The notes under the pieces: generated by a model
What the model saw: the letters and a program-made list of their open reading frames with translations, nothing else
The model's database searches: none
Told to the model about the DNA's origin: nothing
Shown: positions 26,030 through 35,916 of the stretch, piece after piece
Position numbering within the stretch: position 1 is the stretch's first letter
Layout of the letters: each line of letters opens with the position of its first letter
Assembly: GCA_019187105.1 (NCBI GenBank)
Contig: JABAQM010000001.1
Coordinates: 558,001-622,000 of the forward strand
From: Fimbriimonadaceae bacterium
GTDB lineage: Bacteria; Armatimonadota; Fimbriimonadia; Fimbriimonadales; Fimbriimonadaceae
DNA: 64,000 bases
Reading direction: 5' to 3'
Translations under genes and position numbers: made by a program

Positions 26030-26835
26030 ATCTGCTGGAGTCGAAGTTCGCCGCGATGAAGACATCGGGCGATAAAGGGTTCGTGCCCTATGTCACGGCA
26101 GGGGATCCGAACCTGGAAGACCTTCCGGAGATTATCAGGGCTCTCGAAGAAGCCGGTGCTGACGCGATTGAGATCGGCGTGCCCTTCAGCGATCCCATCG
26201 CGGACGGTCCGGTGATCCAGGCCTCAACCCAGCGCGCGCTCGATCGCGGTGTCACCCCTGCTGCAATCCTGGGCGTGCTTAGCAACGTGCAGTGCAGCGT
26301 GCCCCTCATTCTCATGGGTTATGCAAACACGGCACACCGATGGGGGTGGCAATCCTTTGCAGAGAACTGTCGGCGAGTCGAGGTGGCGGGCGTCATTCTG
26401 AGCGATCTCACACCGGAGGAATCCGGGGAGTGGAAAGCCGCCTGCGAGGCGAACGACCTTTCCACAATCTTCCTGGTTGCGCCAACGAGCAATGACGATC
26501 GAATGCGAGTCGTCGCTCAAAAATCCACTGGATTCGTTTACGCTGTTTCAAGGACAGGCGTCACCGGTACAGCGGCTTCGGTTCCCGAAGAAGTGCGGCG
26601 ATTGACGAGCCGCATCAGGCAATTCACGGACCTGCCGATTGCCGTAGGCTTCGGCGTCAGCACCCCTGAGCAGGCCAGGCAGATTGTCGAGGCCGCCGAC
26701 GCCGTGATCGTTGGAACCCATATCGTGGATTGGCTCGGCAAGAACTGGAACGATGGCCAAGGGCGCGAGGACTTCGTCGCCCACATCAGGGCGTTCAAGG
26801 ACGCATGCCGTGGAACAGCGGTTAACCACCAGTAG
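26026..26835 (+). CDS. trpA: Tryptophan synthase alpha chain
   Basis: TrpA cleaves indole-3-glycerol phosphate to indole and glyceraldehyde-3-phosphate. Residues GFVPYVTAGDPNLED, the catalytic Glu and Asp in ADAIEIGVPFSDPIADGP, then GFVYAVSRTGVTGT and PIAVGFGVSTPEQAR are diagnostic. The GTG start overlaps the metX stop (GTGA). No trpB is adjacent, so the partner is elsewhere on the chromosome. Confidence 0.95.
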   Translation: MNLLESKFAAMKTSGDKGFVPYVTAGDPNLEDLPEIIRALEEAGADAIEIGVPFSDPIADGPVIQASTQRALDRGVTPAAILGVLSNVQCSVPLILMGYANTAHRWGWQSFAENCRRVEVAGVILSDLTPEESGEWKAACEANDLSTIFLVAPTSNDDRMRVVAQKSTGFVYAVSRTGVTGTAASVPEEVRRLTSRIRQFTDLPIAVGFGVSTPEQARQIVEAADAVIVGTHIVDWLGKNWNDGQGREDFVAHIRAFKDACRGTAVNHQ

Positions 26836-26863
26836 GTTCGGCATACGATAAGCTCATTCGACC

Positions 26864-29395
26864 ATGCGTCGAATCGCCCTGCTGTCGCTCTTGGTACTAG
26901 CCGGGTGCCAGAATGGAGTTCGGGTCGGCGAGCAACCGGACGGAACCGTCGTTCTCCCCACCGCGCAAGTTCTTGCGCCGATCGGCGAGGCCATCACGTG
27001 GCCGGGACGCCCGGTCGACATGGCCCTGAGCCACGACCGCAAGTGGATCTTCGTCAAGGACAACGGCGGCCTCGTCGTGATTGATCGGGGAACCAAGAAA
27101 CTGAAGCAGCGGCTGTCCACCCGCTCAGGCGCCTCCCACGTGGGCATCGTGGCCGACACCAATGGAGCCGTTTACGTCAGCGACGCTGCCAATTCGGTCC
27201 ATGTTGCCGCGATGGGTGCGGACGGCAATTGGGGTTGGGTGAAGAAGATCGACCTGCCGAAGCCATCCGTTGGTGGCGCAGTCTTCCCCTGCGGCATGGC
27301 CCTATCAGGAACGACGCTCTATGTGTGCGCCTCACGGTCCAACGCGATTGTTGAGATCGACACTTCTACTGGCGCCGTCGGCAAGTCTCACGAGATCGGA
27401 ATCTCGCCATACACCATTCAACTTCACGAGGGCGGTATCGCGAGCGTCTCGTGTTGGGGCGGGTCAAAGCCCAAGGACGGCGCAAAGACCGCGGAATCCT
27501 CCGGCTCCCAGGTGGAGGTGGACGATCGCGGGATCGCCAAATCGGGATCAATCGACGTGCTGGATCTCCGTTCTGGAAAAGTCGTGAAGTCACTTGCCAC
27601 ACCCCTTGAGCCTTCTGGTCAGGTCATCGTCGGGAATGAACTTTGGGTGGCATGTGCGAACAGCGACGTTGTCGTGAGGTTTGACACCAAAGCGTGGCAG
27701 GAAGTTGGCCGCATTACGACCCGGCCCTCCGGGCAACAGCTATTCGGCAGCATGCCAAACGCACTTGCCAAGGGGCCCAACGAACGGATCGGGATTGCCT
27801 TGGGCGGGAACAATGCTCTCGGAATCTGGAATGCCAAGTCTGGCAAGTTGGAAGGCTTGTGCCCTACCGGCTGGTATCCGGGCAGCGTCCTCTTCGACGG
27901 CGACAGCTGGATTGTCGCGAACATCAAGGGCACCGGTTCACGCGAACGCAACAAGGACGGATCGTATGGTGTTTACAGCTTTCGTGGAACCGTTACCATC
28001 TTCCCTGATCCGCGTCCACAGGATCTGGCAAAGTGGTCGCAGGATGCACTCCGGCTCAGCCGTCACCGCAACGCACTACGAGCTCTAGAGCGGGGGAGCG
28101 GTGCCAAGCCCAAAGCAGTTCCCACGAGGCTCGGCGAGCCCAGCCTGATCGAGCACGTGGTGTACATCATCAAAGAGAACCGGACCTACGACCAAGTGTT
28201 CGGCGACCTACCCCAAGGGGACGGCGACCCCAAGCTCACGCTCTTTGGCCGCGAGGTAACCCCCAACCACCATGCCCTTGCCGAACAGTTCGTTCTGCTT
28301 GACAATTACTACTGCAATGGAGTGAATTCAGCCGATGGGCACGCCTGGAGTGTCGAGGGAATGGCCAATTCCTTCCACGAACGGAGCTTCGGCGGGTGGA
28401 CACGAAGCTACCCTTACGGCGACGACCCGATTTCGTACGCCTCGACCGGCTTTATCTGGAACCATGTTCTCGCCGCCGGTCTCTCGTTCCGAAATTACGG
28501 GGAGTTCGACAACGCCGAGATTACACCGAAGGGATCGACCTGGAAGTCCGTGTATGACGACTTCCAGGGCAAAGTCGGCAAGGTCGGCTTCACTCGGTCC
28601 ATGCCATTGGTTAGTCTGCGACCCTACAGCCATCCTCATTACCCGGGATGGAACATGCGTATCCCGGACGTGGTGCGGGCCCAGTTCTTCCTGGATGAAT
28701 TCAAATCAATGGAGAAGGAGGGCAATTTCCCCAATTTCTCGATCCTCTACCTGCCCCAGGATCACACCAGCGGCACCTCCGCTGGTGAGCCGACGCCCCG
28801 TGCCACCGTCGCCGACAACGATTTAGCTTTGGGCAAAATCGTCGAAGCGATCAGCCGGTCCAAGTTCTGGGCCAAGACAGTGATCTTTGTTATCGAGGAC
28901 GATCCCCAGAACGGCTTCGACCACGTCGACGGCCACCGCAGCCTTTGCCTCGTCATCGGCCCCTACGTCAGACGGGGAGCGGTGGTAAGTGAGCTTTACA
29001 ACCAGACATCGGTGATCCTGACGATGCTTCGGATCCTCGGGGTGAGACCGATGAACCAACTTGTTGCCCAGTCGAACCTGATGGTCAGCTGCTTCACCGA
29101 CAAGCCCGATCTGAAACCCTACGTCTGCCTGCCGAACAACATTCCCCTCGATGAGCTCAATCCCAGCGAGAGCCTTCTCACCGGCTTTCGGAAGGACGAC
29201 GCCATTGCGAGCCGCACCTTCGATCTCTCGGTTCCCGATCGAATCGACCAGGACCGCATGAACCTGGTCCTTTGGCGGTTCGTGAACGGGTCAGCGAGAT
29301 ATCCTTCGGAGTTTGCCGGCGCACATGGCACCGGCCTCAAAGACAAGGGTTTGATGCTGGACTCCAAGGTATTGGGTGAGGACAAGGACGACTAA
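26864..29395 (+). CDS. Lipoprotein with beta-propeller and phosphoesterase domains
   Basis: The 843-residue protein has a lipoprotein signal (IALLSLLVLAGC, Cys15). Residues about 40-420 form a YVTN-like beta-propeller (GLVVIDRGTKKLKQR, TLYVCASRSNAIVEIDTSTG). The C-terminal part, about 430-800, is of the phosphoesterase/acid phosphatase type related to phospholipase C: VVYIIKENRTYDQVFGD, NGVNSADGHAWSVEGMAN, LPQDHTSGT, and IEDDPQNGFDHVDGHRS. It should act on phosphate esters at the cell surface. The two-domain layout is known among Bacteroidota and Planctomycetota lipoproteins. Confidence 0.85.
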   Translation: MRRIALLSLLVLAGCQNGVRVGEQPDGTVVLPTAQVLAPIGEAITWPGRPVDMALSHDRKWIFVKDNGGLVVIDRGTKKLKQRLSTRSGASHVGIVADTNGAVYVSDAANSVHVAAMGADGNWGWVKKIDLPKPSVGGAVFPCGMALSGTTLYVCASRSNAIVEIDTSTGAVGKSHEIGISPYTIQLHEGGIASVSCWGGSKPKDGAKTAESSGSQVEVDDRGIAKSGSIDVLDLRSGKVVKSLATPLEPSGQVIVGNELWVACANSDVVVRFDTKAWQEVGRITTRPSGQQLFGSMPNALAKGPNERIGIALGGNNALGIWNAKSGKLEGLCPTGWYPGSVLFDGDSWIVANIKGTGSRERNKDGSYGVYSFRGTVTIFPDPRPQDLAKWSQDALRLSRHRNALRALERGSGAKPKAVPTRLGEPSLIEHVVYIIKENRTYDQVFGDLPQGDGDPKLTLFGREVTPNHHALAEQFVLLDNYYCNGVNSADGHAWSVEGMANSFHERSFGGWTRSYPYGDDPISYASTGFIWNHVLAAGLSFRNYGEFDNAEITPKGSTWKSVYDDFQGKVGKVGFTRSMPLVSLRPYSHPHYPGWNMRIPDVVRAQFFLDEFKSMEKEGNFPNFSILYLPQDHTSGTSAGEPTPRATVADNDLALGKIVEAISRSKFWAKTVIFVIEDDPQNGFDHVDGHRSLCLVIGPYVRRGAVVSELYNQTSVILTMLRILGVRPMNQLVAQSNLMVSCFTDKPDLKPYVCLPNNIPLDELNPSESLLTGFRKDDAIASRTFDLSVPDRIDQDRMNLVLWRFVNGSARYPSEFAGAHGTGLKDKGLMLDSKVLGEDKDD

Positions 29396-29477
29396 GGGGT
29401 AATCGCAACGAAGTACCTGAACCTGGTGGGCGGCCATAACGTCGTAGTACTGTCGTCAAACTTGCCTGGCAATCATC

Positions 29478-30764
29478 ATGAAGATCAAAAAACCATTCGC
29501 GTGCTGCTTTGCGGCAACTCTCGGCGCAGCCGCCTTGGCCACCCTTCCCGAGGTATTCCGCACTGAATACAACGCGCCAACCAATCATAGCGATGAGGGC
29601 ATCGCGATTGTCGCCGACGGCAAGGGTGGATGCTATGCCGCCGGCAGCGCCTACGCCTCCAGCCTCGGCACCTATGATGCACACCTTGTCGCGCTCGGAC
29701 CGACTGGCGCTCGCCGCTGGGTCCACGAAGAGCGGGTGGCGGGTGAGTCGGAGATTCCGTCCCGGGTTGCGACTGACCGCCAGGGCAACGTTTGGATGCT
29801 GTCCTTTGTTCGAACAAGCTCCGCTGCCACTCTTCGGGCGGCAAAGTTCACCTCAACCGGAACGCGCCTCTTTGCGACCGATGTTTCCCGCGGTAGCTCC
29901 GTTGTCAATTTGGAGCAGGCGGCCCTCGCGATCGATGCCAATGGAAACGCCTACATCGGAAACTCAAGGGACCAGGGTCTGCTGGTAGCGAAGATTTCCA
30001 GCAACGGTGGCGTTCTATGGGAGCGCAAGCTCACAACCTCCGATAACTGGCACGAGGTAACCGATCTGGCGGTCGACCCCGCCGGTGGGGTGGTCGCCGT
30101 TGGTGTAGCTGGGATCATCGACGGTGGATACAAGACGGTCAAGCTCGATGACTTCGGCAACACCCTCTGGACCCACGACAACCCAGGGCCACTTGGCCAT
30201 ACGCTGGGACCGGCACTGGTCCGTCGGCTTTCGTCTGGGGATTTCGTGGTGCTCTGCTCGCCCGAAAACACGTTTGGCGTGCCCCAGTACATCGTCTATC
30301 GTCTAAACACAGCCGGGAACTTGGTCTGGGAGCGGCCCTACAGCGAGGTACCTCAACTCGACTGTGAGGCAACCGGCCTGGCGATCGATAGGAACGACAA
30401 CATCATCGTAAGCGGTTTTCGACTGGGGACTGGTGCCGATACGGTGACCGTGAAGTACGATGCAAGCGGAAACCGGCTCTGGGAGGCGAACTACACCAAC
30501 TCGGCGGCCGTGGCTTACGATGTGGTGGTTGATCGAGCCGGGATGATTACCATTGCTGGATTCATCAACAACGGTTCCAGCACGGGGCTCCTTGTTCGAT
30601 ACAGTCCCGGCGGCGCCCAGATTTGGACCAAGACCAAACAGAAGGATAACTATGTAAGGCTCAGCGTAGATGCCAAGGGCAGCGTCTTCGTCGTTGGCTT
30701 CATTTTCAACGCAAACGATGACTTCGTAATGGCAAAGTACTCCTGGATTACGCCGGTTCCGTAA
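29478..30764 (+). CDS. Secreted SBBP-type beta-propeller protein
   Basis: The 428-residue protein has a signal peptide (PFACCFAATLGAAALA) followed by about seven repeats of the form V-A-V-D-x-x-G-x-x-x-V-x-G, then a TVKYDASGNRLWEANY-like phrase, as in SBBP propeller proteins. The function is not known; binding at the cell surface is plausible. No Shine-Dalgarno and no clear hexamer at the six-base distance were found, so the start rests on the signal peptide. Confidence 0.78.
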   Translation: MKIKKPFACCFAATLGAAALATLPEVFRTEYNAPTNHSDEGIAIVADGKGGCYAAGSAYASSLGTYDAHLVALGPTGARRWVHEERVAGESEIPSRVATDRQGNVWMLSFVRTSSAATLRAAKFTSTGTRLFATDVSRGSSVVNLEQAALAIDANGNAYIGNSRDQGLLVAKISSNGGVLWERKLTTSDNWHEVTDLAVDPAGGVVAVGVAGIIDGGYKTVKLDDFGNTLWTHDNPGPLGHTLGPALVRRLSSGDFVVLCSPENTFGVPQYIVYRLNTAGNLVWERPYSEVPQLDCEATGLAIDRNDNIIVSGFRLGTGADTVTVKYDASGNRLWEANYTNSAAVAYDVVVDRAGMITIAGFINNGSSTGLLVRYSPGGAQIWTKTKQKDNYVRLSVDAKGSVFVVGFIFNANDDFVMAKYSWITPVP

Positions 30765-30792
30765 GTTGGAGCTGTTGGTGCCAGACCAGAAA

Positions 30793-30820
30793 GCCCCTCC
30801 CTTGACCTCAAGGGAGGGGC
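30793..30820. terminator. Strong hairpin between convergent genes
   Basis: GCCCCTCCCTT pairs with AAGGGAGGGGC around GACCTC (the stem can extend to 13 bp). It lies between the convergent stops at 30764 and 30829 and likely ends both transcripts. Confidence 0.75.
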
Positions 30821-30828
30821 GACGAGTC

Positions 30829-32409
30829 TTAGTTGCGGTATTTGTCCGCGGCTAGCTTGGCGCGGTCCCCCATGAAGAAGTTCCCCTGCAGCTGATAGCC
30901 TTCCCCCGCCTGCATGCCGTTGAAGTCGGTTGCGACCGGGTTGCCGTCCTTGTCGAGCGTCCTCACGACGTTGCCTTCGACGAGGTGAAGGTTGCCTTGG
31001 GAATCGACGTCGAAGCCCGAAAGCGAGTCCTGTTGCTGCCAGTTCACACGGCGCCCGCGCAGTCCCTGACCCTCGTAGCGATCGAAGTACCCACCGGCGT
31101 CATAGCCGACCACAAGGCCAAGTCGGTCGCGATCCAGAGCGAAGAACTTCGGTTGCCGAATGGTCGCTAGCTCGCTTTGACTCACGTTCTGAAGCGGTCG
31201 CAGCTTGGTGATCGCATAAGTATCGAGACTCTCGCTCGCTTCGAGCAGACGGTTACCGCCCATACCCATGCCGCATAGCCCGCGCTTATCGCTCCATTCA
31301 ATTCCCATGAGATGAATGGGTGAGTCGAGAACGGCCACCTGCTTGGTTTGGCGGTCGATCCGGAAGATGCGGTCGCCTCCATTCATTCCCGCCAAGACAT
31401 AGATGCTGCCATCAAAGCCGCCGACCTCAAGGTCCTTTGCCCCCGGGAAATAGCCAAAGCTATCCTGGTTGCCGAAGAGACCCTGTTGACGAACCTCGCC
31501 GGTAACCTTGTTCCACGTAATGGCGCCCGGTTCGACGATATCAAGCACGTACTTGTCCGCGCCATCCACGTAGAGCTGCCAAGTCTGCGGCCGGCTGTCA
31601 TCCCCGTCATTGAACGTCCACGGTGTGTGGAAGGTAATGGACTGGACCGGTCCGCTGCCGGAGTACCAGCTTCCCCAAAGGGGCATCATCACGTAGATTG
31701 TGTCAAGGAACTTCCCCGACGAGTCGCTGCTTGAGCCGCCGCTTCGCCAGTAGGTGCCGCCGTCACCATCGGTAGTGTAGATGACCTGGGAATACAGCGT
31801 CAAAGTCTCAGTCGAATACGCGCTTTGCGTATCCAGGTCACTGTCTCCCCAGGGGTTGCGCGTATAGAGATAGTGATTTGGCAGGCTCTCGTTGTAGCCA
31901 TTGACCGTGATGCAGTGACCACCGTTTCGATCCCACTTTCCTGATGATTGTTTTGTATAGTAGCCATAGCAGACGTTGACGAGACAGCCCATTTCCTGCC
32001 ATAGCGCAATGGAATAGTACGAGAGTGGCCCAAAGGCATAACCCAGCGCGAACAGCTTGCTGGTATGGTCGTCCACCCAATCGACCAATCCGTCGTAAGC
32101 GTCGCCACCAGACGTACCGTTGGTCCCGCTGGTATTCATTTCATCGCCGACCTCGTCAATAAGGCTGGTACAACTCGAATAGGAGGTTCCCCACCCGCTA
32201 TCCATGTCGGTTAGACCCTTATCGTTCAGGTACTTAAAGAGGTTGGCAAACGACGTTGGCACGCAATACATGTTTCCGTCGTTCGACAGTGCGTCACGAC
32301 GCTGGTCGTAGTCGTACATGCTCGACCTATAATAGTAATCGTAAGCCGAAGCTATACCGGCAAGAGCGACGAGTCCGAGAGCTAGGCTCATTCGAAGTTT
32401 TTTATTCAA
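30829..32409 (-). CDS. Secreted C39-like cysteine peptidase
   Basis: The 526-residue protein has a signal peptide (MSLALGLVALAGIASA). The papain-like N-terminal domain holds the catalytic Cys in GNMYCVPTSFANLFKYL, His in RNGGHCITVNGY and the Asn/Asp pair in YTRNPWGDSD. The second half (about 290-526) is a beta-propeller-like stretch (DGSIYVLAGMNGGDRIFRID). TTG at 32409 is the start, with GGAGG six bases before it. It would act outside the cell on peptides. Confidence 0.78.
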   Translation of the reverse strand: MNKKLRMSLALGLVALAGIASAYDYYYRSSMYDYDQRRDALSNDGNMYCVPTSFANLFKYLNDKGLTDMDSGWGTSYSSCTSLIDEVGDEMNTSGTNGTSGGDAYDGLVDWVDDHTSKLFALGYAFGPLSYYSIALWQEMGCLVNVCYGYYTKQSSGKWDRNGGHCITVNGYNESLPNHYLYTRNPWGDSDLDTQSAYSTETLTLYSQVIYTTDGDGGTYWRSGGSSSDSSGKFLDTIYVMMPLWGSWYSGSGPVQSITFHTPWTFNDGDDSRPQTWQLYVDGADKYVLDIVEPGAITWNKVTGEVRQQGLFGNQDSFGYFPGAKDLEVGGFDGSIYVLAGMNGGDRIFRIDRQTKQVAVLDSPIHLMGIEWSDKRGLCGMGMGGNRLLEASESLDTYAITKLRPLQNVSQSELATIRQPKFFALDRDRLGLVVGYDAGGYFDRYEGQGLRGRRVNWQQQDSLSGFDVDSQGNLHLVEGNVVRTLDKDGNPVATDFNGMQAGEGYQLQGNFFMGDRAKLAADKYRN

Positions 32410-32633
32410 TTTGGTCCTCCAAGACCACCGCGCGAGAGCGGCTTAAGGACATTGTCTGCTGCCCGCTCGGAGTTAGCAGGCCATAGGACCTAATTCGAAC
32501 CTGCAGAAATCCTGTACCAGGACCAAATTCCCATCGCCAGAGTCCAACCGCGGGCCCGTGCAAACGTCGCTGGCAGGAAATGGCCGGTTGGCTTGTGTTG
32601 AAGTCGTGGCCCTGGCAGGCCATGGACATGTCT

Positions 32634-32639
32634 TATAAT
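32634..32639 (+). promoter_or_regulatory. -10 TATAAT, leaderless
   Basis: TATAAT lies exactly six bases before ATG 32646. The same spacing occurs at 44794 and 53733. Confidence 0.7.
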
Positions 32640-32645
32640 GTCGAC

Positions 32646-33527
32646 ATGCGCTCCGCAAACCCTATGATGAAAAAAGCCGTGATTTTGCTGCTGTCCTCGG
32701 TGATGACGATCGGGGTATTGGCGGGCACAACCCCTGTTCGTCAGGACCCGGACCTTTCGTCACCTGCCGCAACGTTACGTTCGTTCGTCGCTGCCTTCAC
32801 CAAGCCAGACTTCGATCTCGCGGCGCGGCATGTCAAGGACATTAAAGTATCACCAGAAGCCAAGCAGTGGGAAGCCATGTTGAGGGAAGCCAAGCTTGAC
32901 GTCAAGGTCTTGGACATCTCGACCTCCGAGGGCCCCGCCAAAACCGTTCTGGCTACGTGCAAGCTGTCGCTGGGCGACAAGACGGGTCGATCGCAAACCG
33001 AGACGTCAACGATCAGCCTTCAACAGATCGGAGAGGACTGGCTGATACTCCAGCCTGGAACCTCGCTGGAAATGAACCGCGATCCCATCCAGTCCTTCGT
33101 CATCCTGCTCGGCAGTCCCTCTGCCTTGTTCGCCAATGCCAAGCAGGCTGCCAAGCGCACCACCTGCATGTCGAACCTGAAGCAGGTCGCAGTCGCCGCC
33201 ATCATGTTCGCCGCGGACAACAACGACGTTCTCCGCTTCAATGCCGGCAACATGAACAAGAAGCTCTTACCGTATCTCAAGAACGACAGGATGTTTGTTT
33301 GCCCAAACCACAGCGGAACGACACCGAGCTACAGCTTTAACGCGGCGTTGGCCGGCAAGTCGACTGCTATGGTTTCGAAGCCGGCCGAGACCGTTATGTT
33401 CTACGAAGGCTCGGGCGGCAAGCTGGACTTTAGCCGACACGACGGGACGGCAATTGTAGCCTACTGCGACGGTCACGTCAAGGCAATCAAGAAGGGCAAC
33501 GAGAAAACGCTCCGCTGGAAGCTTTAG
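32646..33527 (+). CDS. Secreted H-X9-DG family protein
   Basis: The 293-residue product has a signal peptide (VILLLSSVMTIGVLAG). A first domain starts SSPAATLRSFVAAFTKPDFD, and a C-terminal pseudopilin-like part holds CMSNLKQVAVAAIMFAADNND and the motif RHDGTAIVAYCDGHV, which is H-x9-D-G (the TIGR04294-type motif of DUF1559-like proteins). Its close paralogue is at 44806. The start is fixed by the leaderless hexamer rather than the longer open frame. Confidence 0.75.
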   Translation: MRSANPMMKKAVILLLSSVMTIGVLAGTTPVRQDPDLSSPAATLRSFVAAFTKPDFDLAARHVKDIKVSPEAKQWEAMLREAKLDVKVLDISTSEGPAKTVLATCKLSLGDKTGRSQTETSTISLQQIGEDWLILQPGTSLEMNRDPIQSFVILLGSPSALFANAKQAAKRTTCMSNLKQVAVAAIMFAADNNDVLRFNAGNMNKKLLPYLKNDRMFVCPNHSGTTPSYSFNAALAGKSTAMVSKPAETVMFYEGSGGKLDFSRHDGTAIVAYCDGHVKAIKKGNEKTLRWKL

Positions 33528-33569
33528 CCAGCCCGACCACAACCGGTTGGGCGTCAGCAGCATCGCGGG

Positions 33570-35636
33570 CTATTGCGCCGCCTCCTGAATGCGCCGTAGC
33601 ATGCCGGCAGCCCTGGGATCCTTTCGCAACGGATCCCAGCGAGGGTTTGCCTGCAGGTTGAAGCACGCCCAATCCCGAGCCTGTAGCGCCCTGTCCAGCT
33701 GCGCATACGCGTTATCCATCTGGCCAAGGTAACCGTAAATCAGGGCGAGGTCCCCGGGATAGACGTACTTATCCCCGCTTCCCCCGATCAGCTGATCGAG
33801 TAAGTCTGTCGCTTGGGTGTGCTTACCAGCCTTGGCATACCCACACGCAAGGTCGCAGATCGTCATGTCCACCTTTAGAAGCCGGTATCCGTTCTCAAAC
33901 GCGGCAATCGCTTCTCCGGTCTTTCCCTGCATCAGGTAGGACCATCCCATCAGGCTGAAAATGGGTGGGTACCGTGGATCCACCTCGGACGCCTGCTTGC
34001 AAAGCTTCAGCACCGATTCGTAGTCCCTGGCGTAAAAATGGATGGCGCCAACGTCGCTCAAGGTCATGGGTGACAGGGGGTCGAGTTCAAGCGCCTTTGA
34101 AGCATGGATATTAGCCTCGGAGCTTCGCCCTCGGCTTGCCAAAAAACGCCCATAGGCGGCATGCCCATTGACGAGGTTTGGATTCAGCTCAATGGCCCTC
34201 TTAAACGAGCGCTCGGCAGCCCCCAGCTTCCAATCGTCGTAAGCAAGAATCGTCGCAAGGGATAAGTGGGCGTCGGGCAATTCAGGATCGATCGCAAGTG
34301 CTTTCTCCACATATTTCTTGATCCTTGGTCGCCACTCCGCTGGGTCACTGAAAACTTGTGAGAAATCGTCGGCAAGACCGCAGTAGGCGAGCGCAAAATC
34401 CGGATCCAATTTCAGCGCCTGTTCGAATAAAGCTATCGCCTTCCGACTGGACTCAAGGGTGTTCTTTGAAGACTGATGTCGTCCGAGCAAATACAGTCGG
34501 TAAGCCTCGGGGTTTCTGGTGGGCCAGTCGATCTTCGTGTCTTGCCCGGCGAATCCAGCCCGCTTTATGGCTGCGACCACCTGGGTTGCAACGTCCTGCT
34601 GAACGTCCAAGACATCCTTGAGCGTCCGGTCGTAAGTCTCCGACCATAAATGGAAGCCGTCGGCGACATTAATCAGCTGTGCAGTGATCCGTACTTTGTC
34701 ACCCACCCTTCGAACGCTGCCTTCGATAACCGCTTCGACCTTTAGAGCGTCCCCAATCTTACGAAACATGCTCTGGTCGACCCTGCCTTTGAAAGCGAAG
34801 CTCGATGTACGTCCCGGAACTCGCAGGCCGTCGACCTGGGCCAGGGCGTTAAGCAGCTCTTCAGTCATCCCGTCGCTTAAGTACTCGTCGTCTTTGCTTT
34901 GTCCCATGTTGACGAACGGTAGGACGGCGACCGAATAGCTCTGCGAAGATGCAACGCCCGATGCGCTGCTCTTGCCTTCTTGCCCTGCCTTATGCACCCG
35001 CGATAGCGCCTGCCAGGTTCCGCCTGCAACGATGATTAGCGCTGCCGCAAGGGCAATGATCGTTCTACTGGATCTCCTGACGGTACGAGTCACCCTATCA
35101 GGCCGACTCCAGGGAAAAACGATCCTGTAAAGCTCAATTGGCGTAGAAATGCCGTCAAGGTGGACGTGGTCCAGCTTCTCCAAGGGCCACTCAATCTTGT
35201 TCTCGATCTGGGATTGCACCGTCGATGAAAGGCATACACCGCCCGGCTCCGCCATGGGTTCGATCCGGGCAGCGATATTCACGCCGTCTCCATAAATGTC
35301 TCCGTCGATGTCGACGACGTCCCCTACATGAATTCCAAACCGAACGAGCAACGGCTCCCCCGGGATTCGTTGGTTACGCGTGTTCAGCGCAAGTTGAGCG
35401 TCGATTGCGCACCTAGCTGCTTGTAGGGCACTTGGAAACTCAACAAGGAAGCCATCACCTGTCGACTTGACTTCACGACCGGAAAACTCCGCAAACTTAC
35501 TACGGAGAACTCCTTGGACCTCCACAAGGATCTCAAGAGCTAGCCGCTCGTCACGCTGCGCCAAGCTCGAGTAGCCGACCATGTCCGTAAAGACAATTGC
35601 GGAGAGTCTGCGGTTTGGCGTCGTATCGGCGGACAT
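33570..35636 (-). CDS. Class III adenylate/guanylate cyclase with TolB-like and TPR domains
   Basis: The 688-residue protein has an N-terminal cyclase catalytic domain (LSAIVFTDMVGYSSLA with the first metal Asp; VKSTGDGFLVEF with the second; FGIHVGDVVDIDGDIYGDGVNIAARIEP). One membrane helix follows at about 195-212 (IIALAAALIIVAGGTW). A FlgO/TolB-like domain (VAVLPFVNMGQSKDDEYLSDGMTEELL) comes next, and then TPR repeats from about 385 to the end (DPDFALAYCGLADDF, NPNLVNGHAAYGRFLASRG). This layout is common in adenylate cyclases of soil bacteria. The active site must be checked for purine selectivity. Confidence 0.9.
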   Translation of the reverse strand: MSADTTPNRRLSAIVFTDMVGYSSLAQRDERLALEILVEVQGVLRSKFAEFSGREVKSTGDGFLVEFPSALQAARCAIDAQLALNTRNQRIPGEPLLVRFGIHVGDVVDIDGDIYGDGVNIAARIEPMAEPGGVCLSSTVQSQIENKIEWPLEKLDHVHLDGISTPIELYRIVFPWSRPDRVTRTVRRSSRTIIALAAALIIVAGGTWQALSRVHKAGQEGKSSASGVASSQSYSVAVLPFVNMGQSKDDEYLSDGMTEELLNALAQVDGLRVPGRTSSFAFKGRVDQSMFRKIGDALKVEAVIEGSVRRVGDKVRITAQLINVADGFHLWSETYDRTLKDVLDVQQDVATQVVAAIKRAGFAGQDTKIDWPTRNPEAYRLYLLGRHQSSKNTLESSRKAIALFEQALKLDPDFALAYCGLADDFSQVFSDPAEWRPRIKKYVEKALAIDPELPDAHLSLATILAYDDWKLGAAERSFKRAIELNPNLVNGHAAYGRFLASRGRSSEANIHASKALELDPLSPMTLSDVGAIHFYARDYESVLKLCKQASEVDPRYPPIFSLMGWSYLMQGKTGEAIAAFENGYRLLKVDMTICDLACGYAKAGKHTQATDLLDQLIGGSGDKYVYPGDLALIYGYLGQMDNAYAQLDRALQARDWACFNLQANPRWDPLRKDPRAAGMLRRIQEAAQ

Positions 35637-35916
35637 GGATGACTAAAGTTTCGCCCCTCCAACTCAGGCTACGATGACCGGGCCTGGCAAGCATCTTACC
35701 CATGGGGGTTTGCATCTTAAGGTAGTCAACCGCTGATAAGAGACCCGATCGAGGGGTAATTGGGACGAAGGCAGAATTGCAGTTCGACAATTCGATTTCA
35801 CGGTTGCCGGGACTCAGCGGCACAAATTTTGAAACCGCAAAAAATCTTAGGCGGGTCTGGCTACACCTTGCTGTATCGTATACCTTGATATGGCAATTGG
35901 AAAGGAGGCGAGCAGC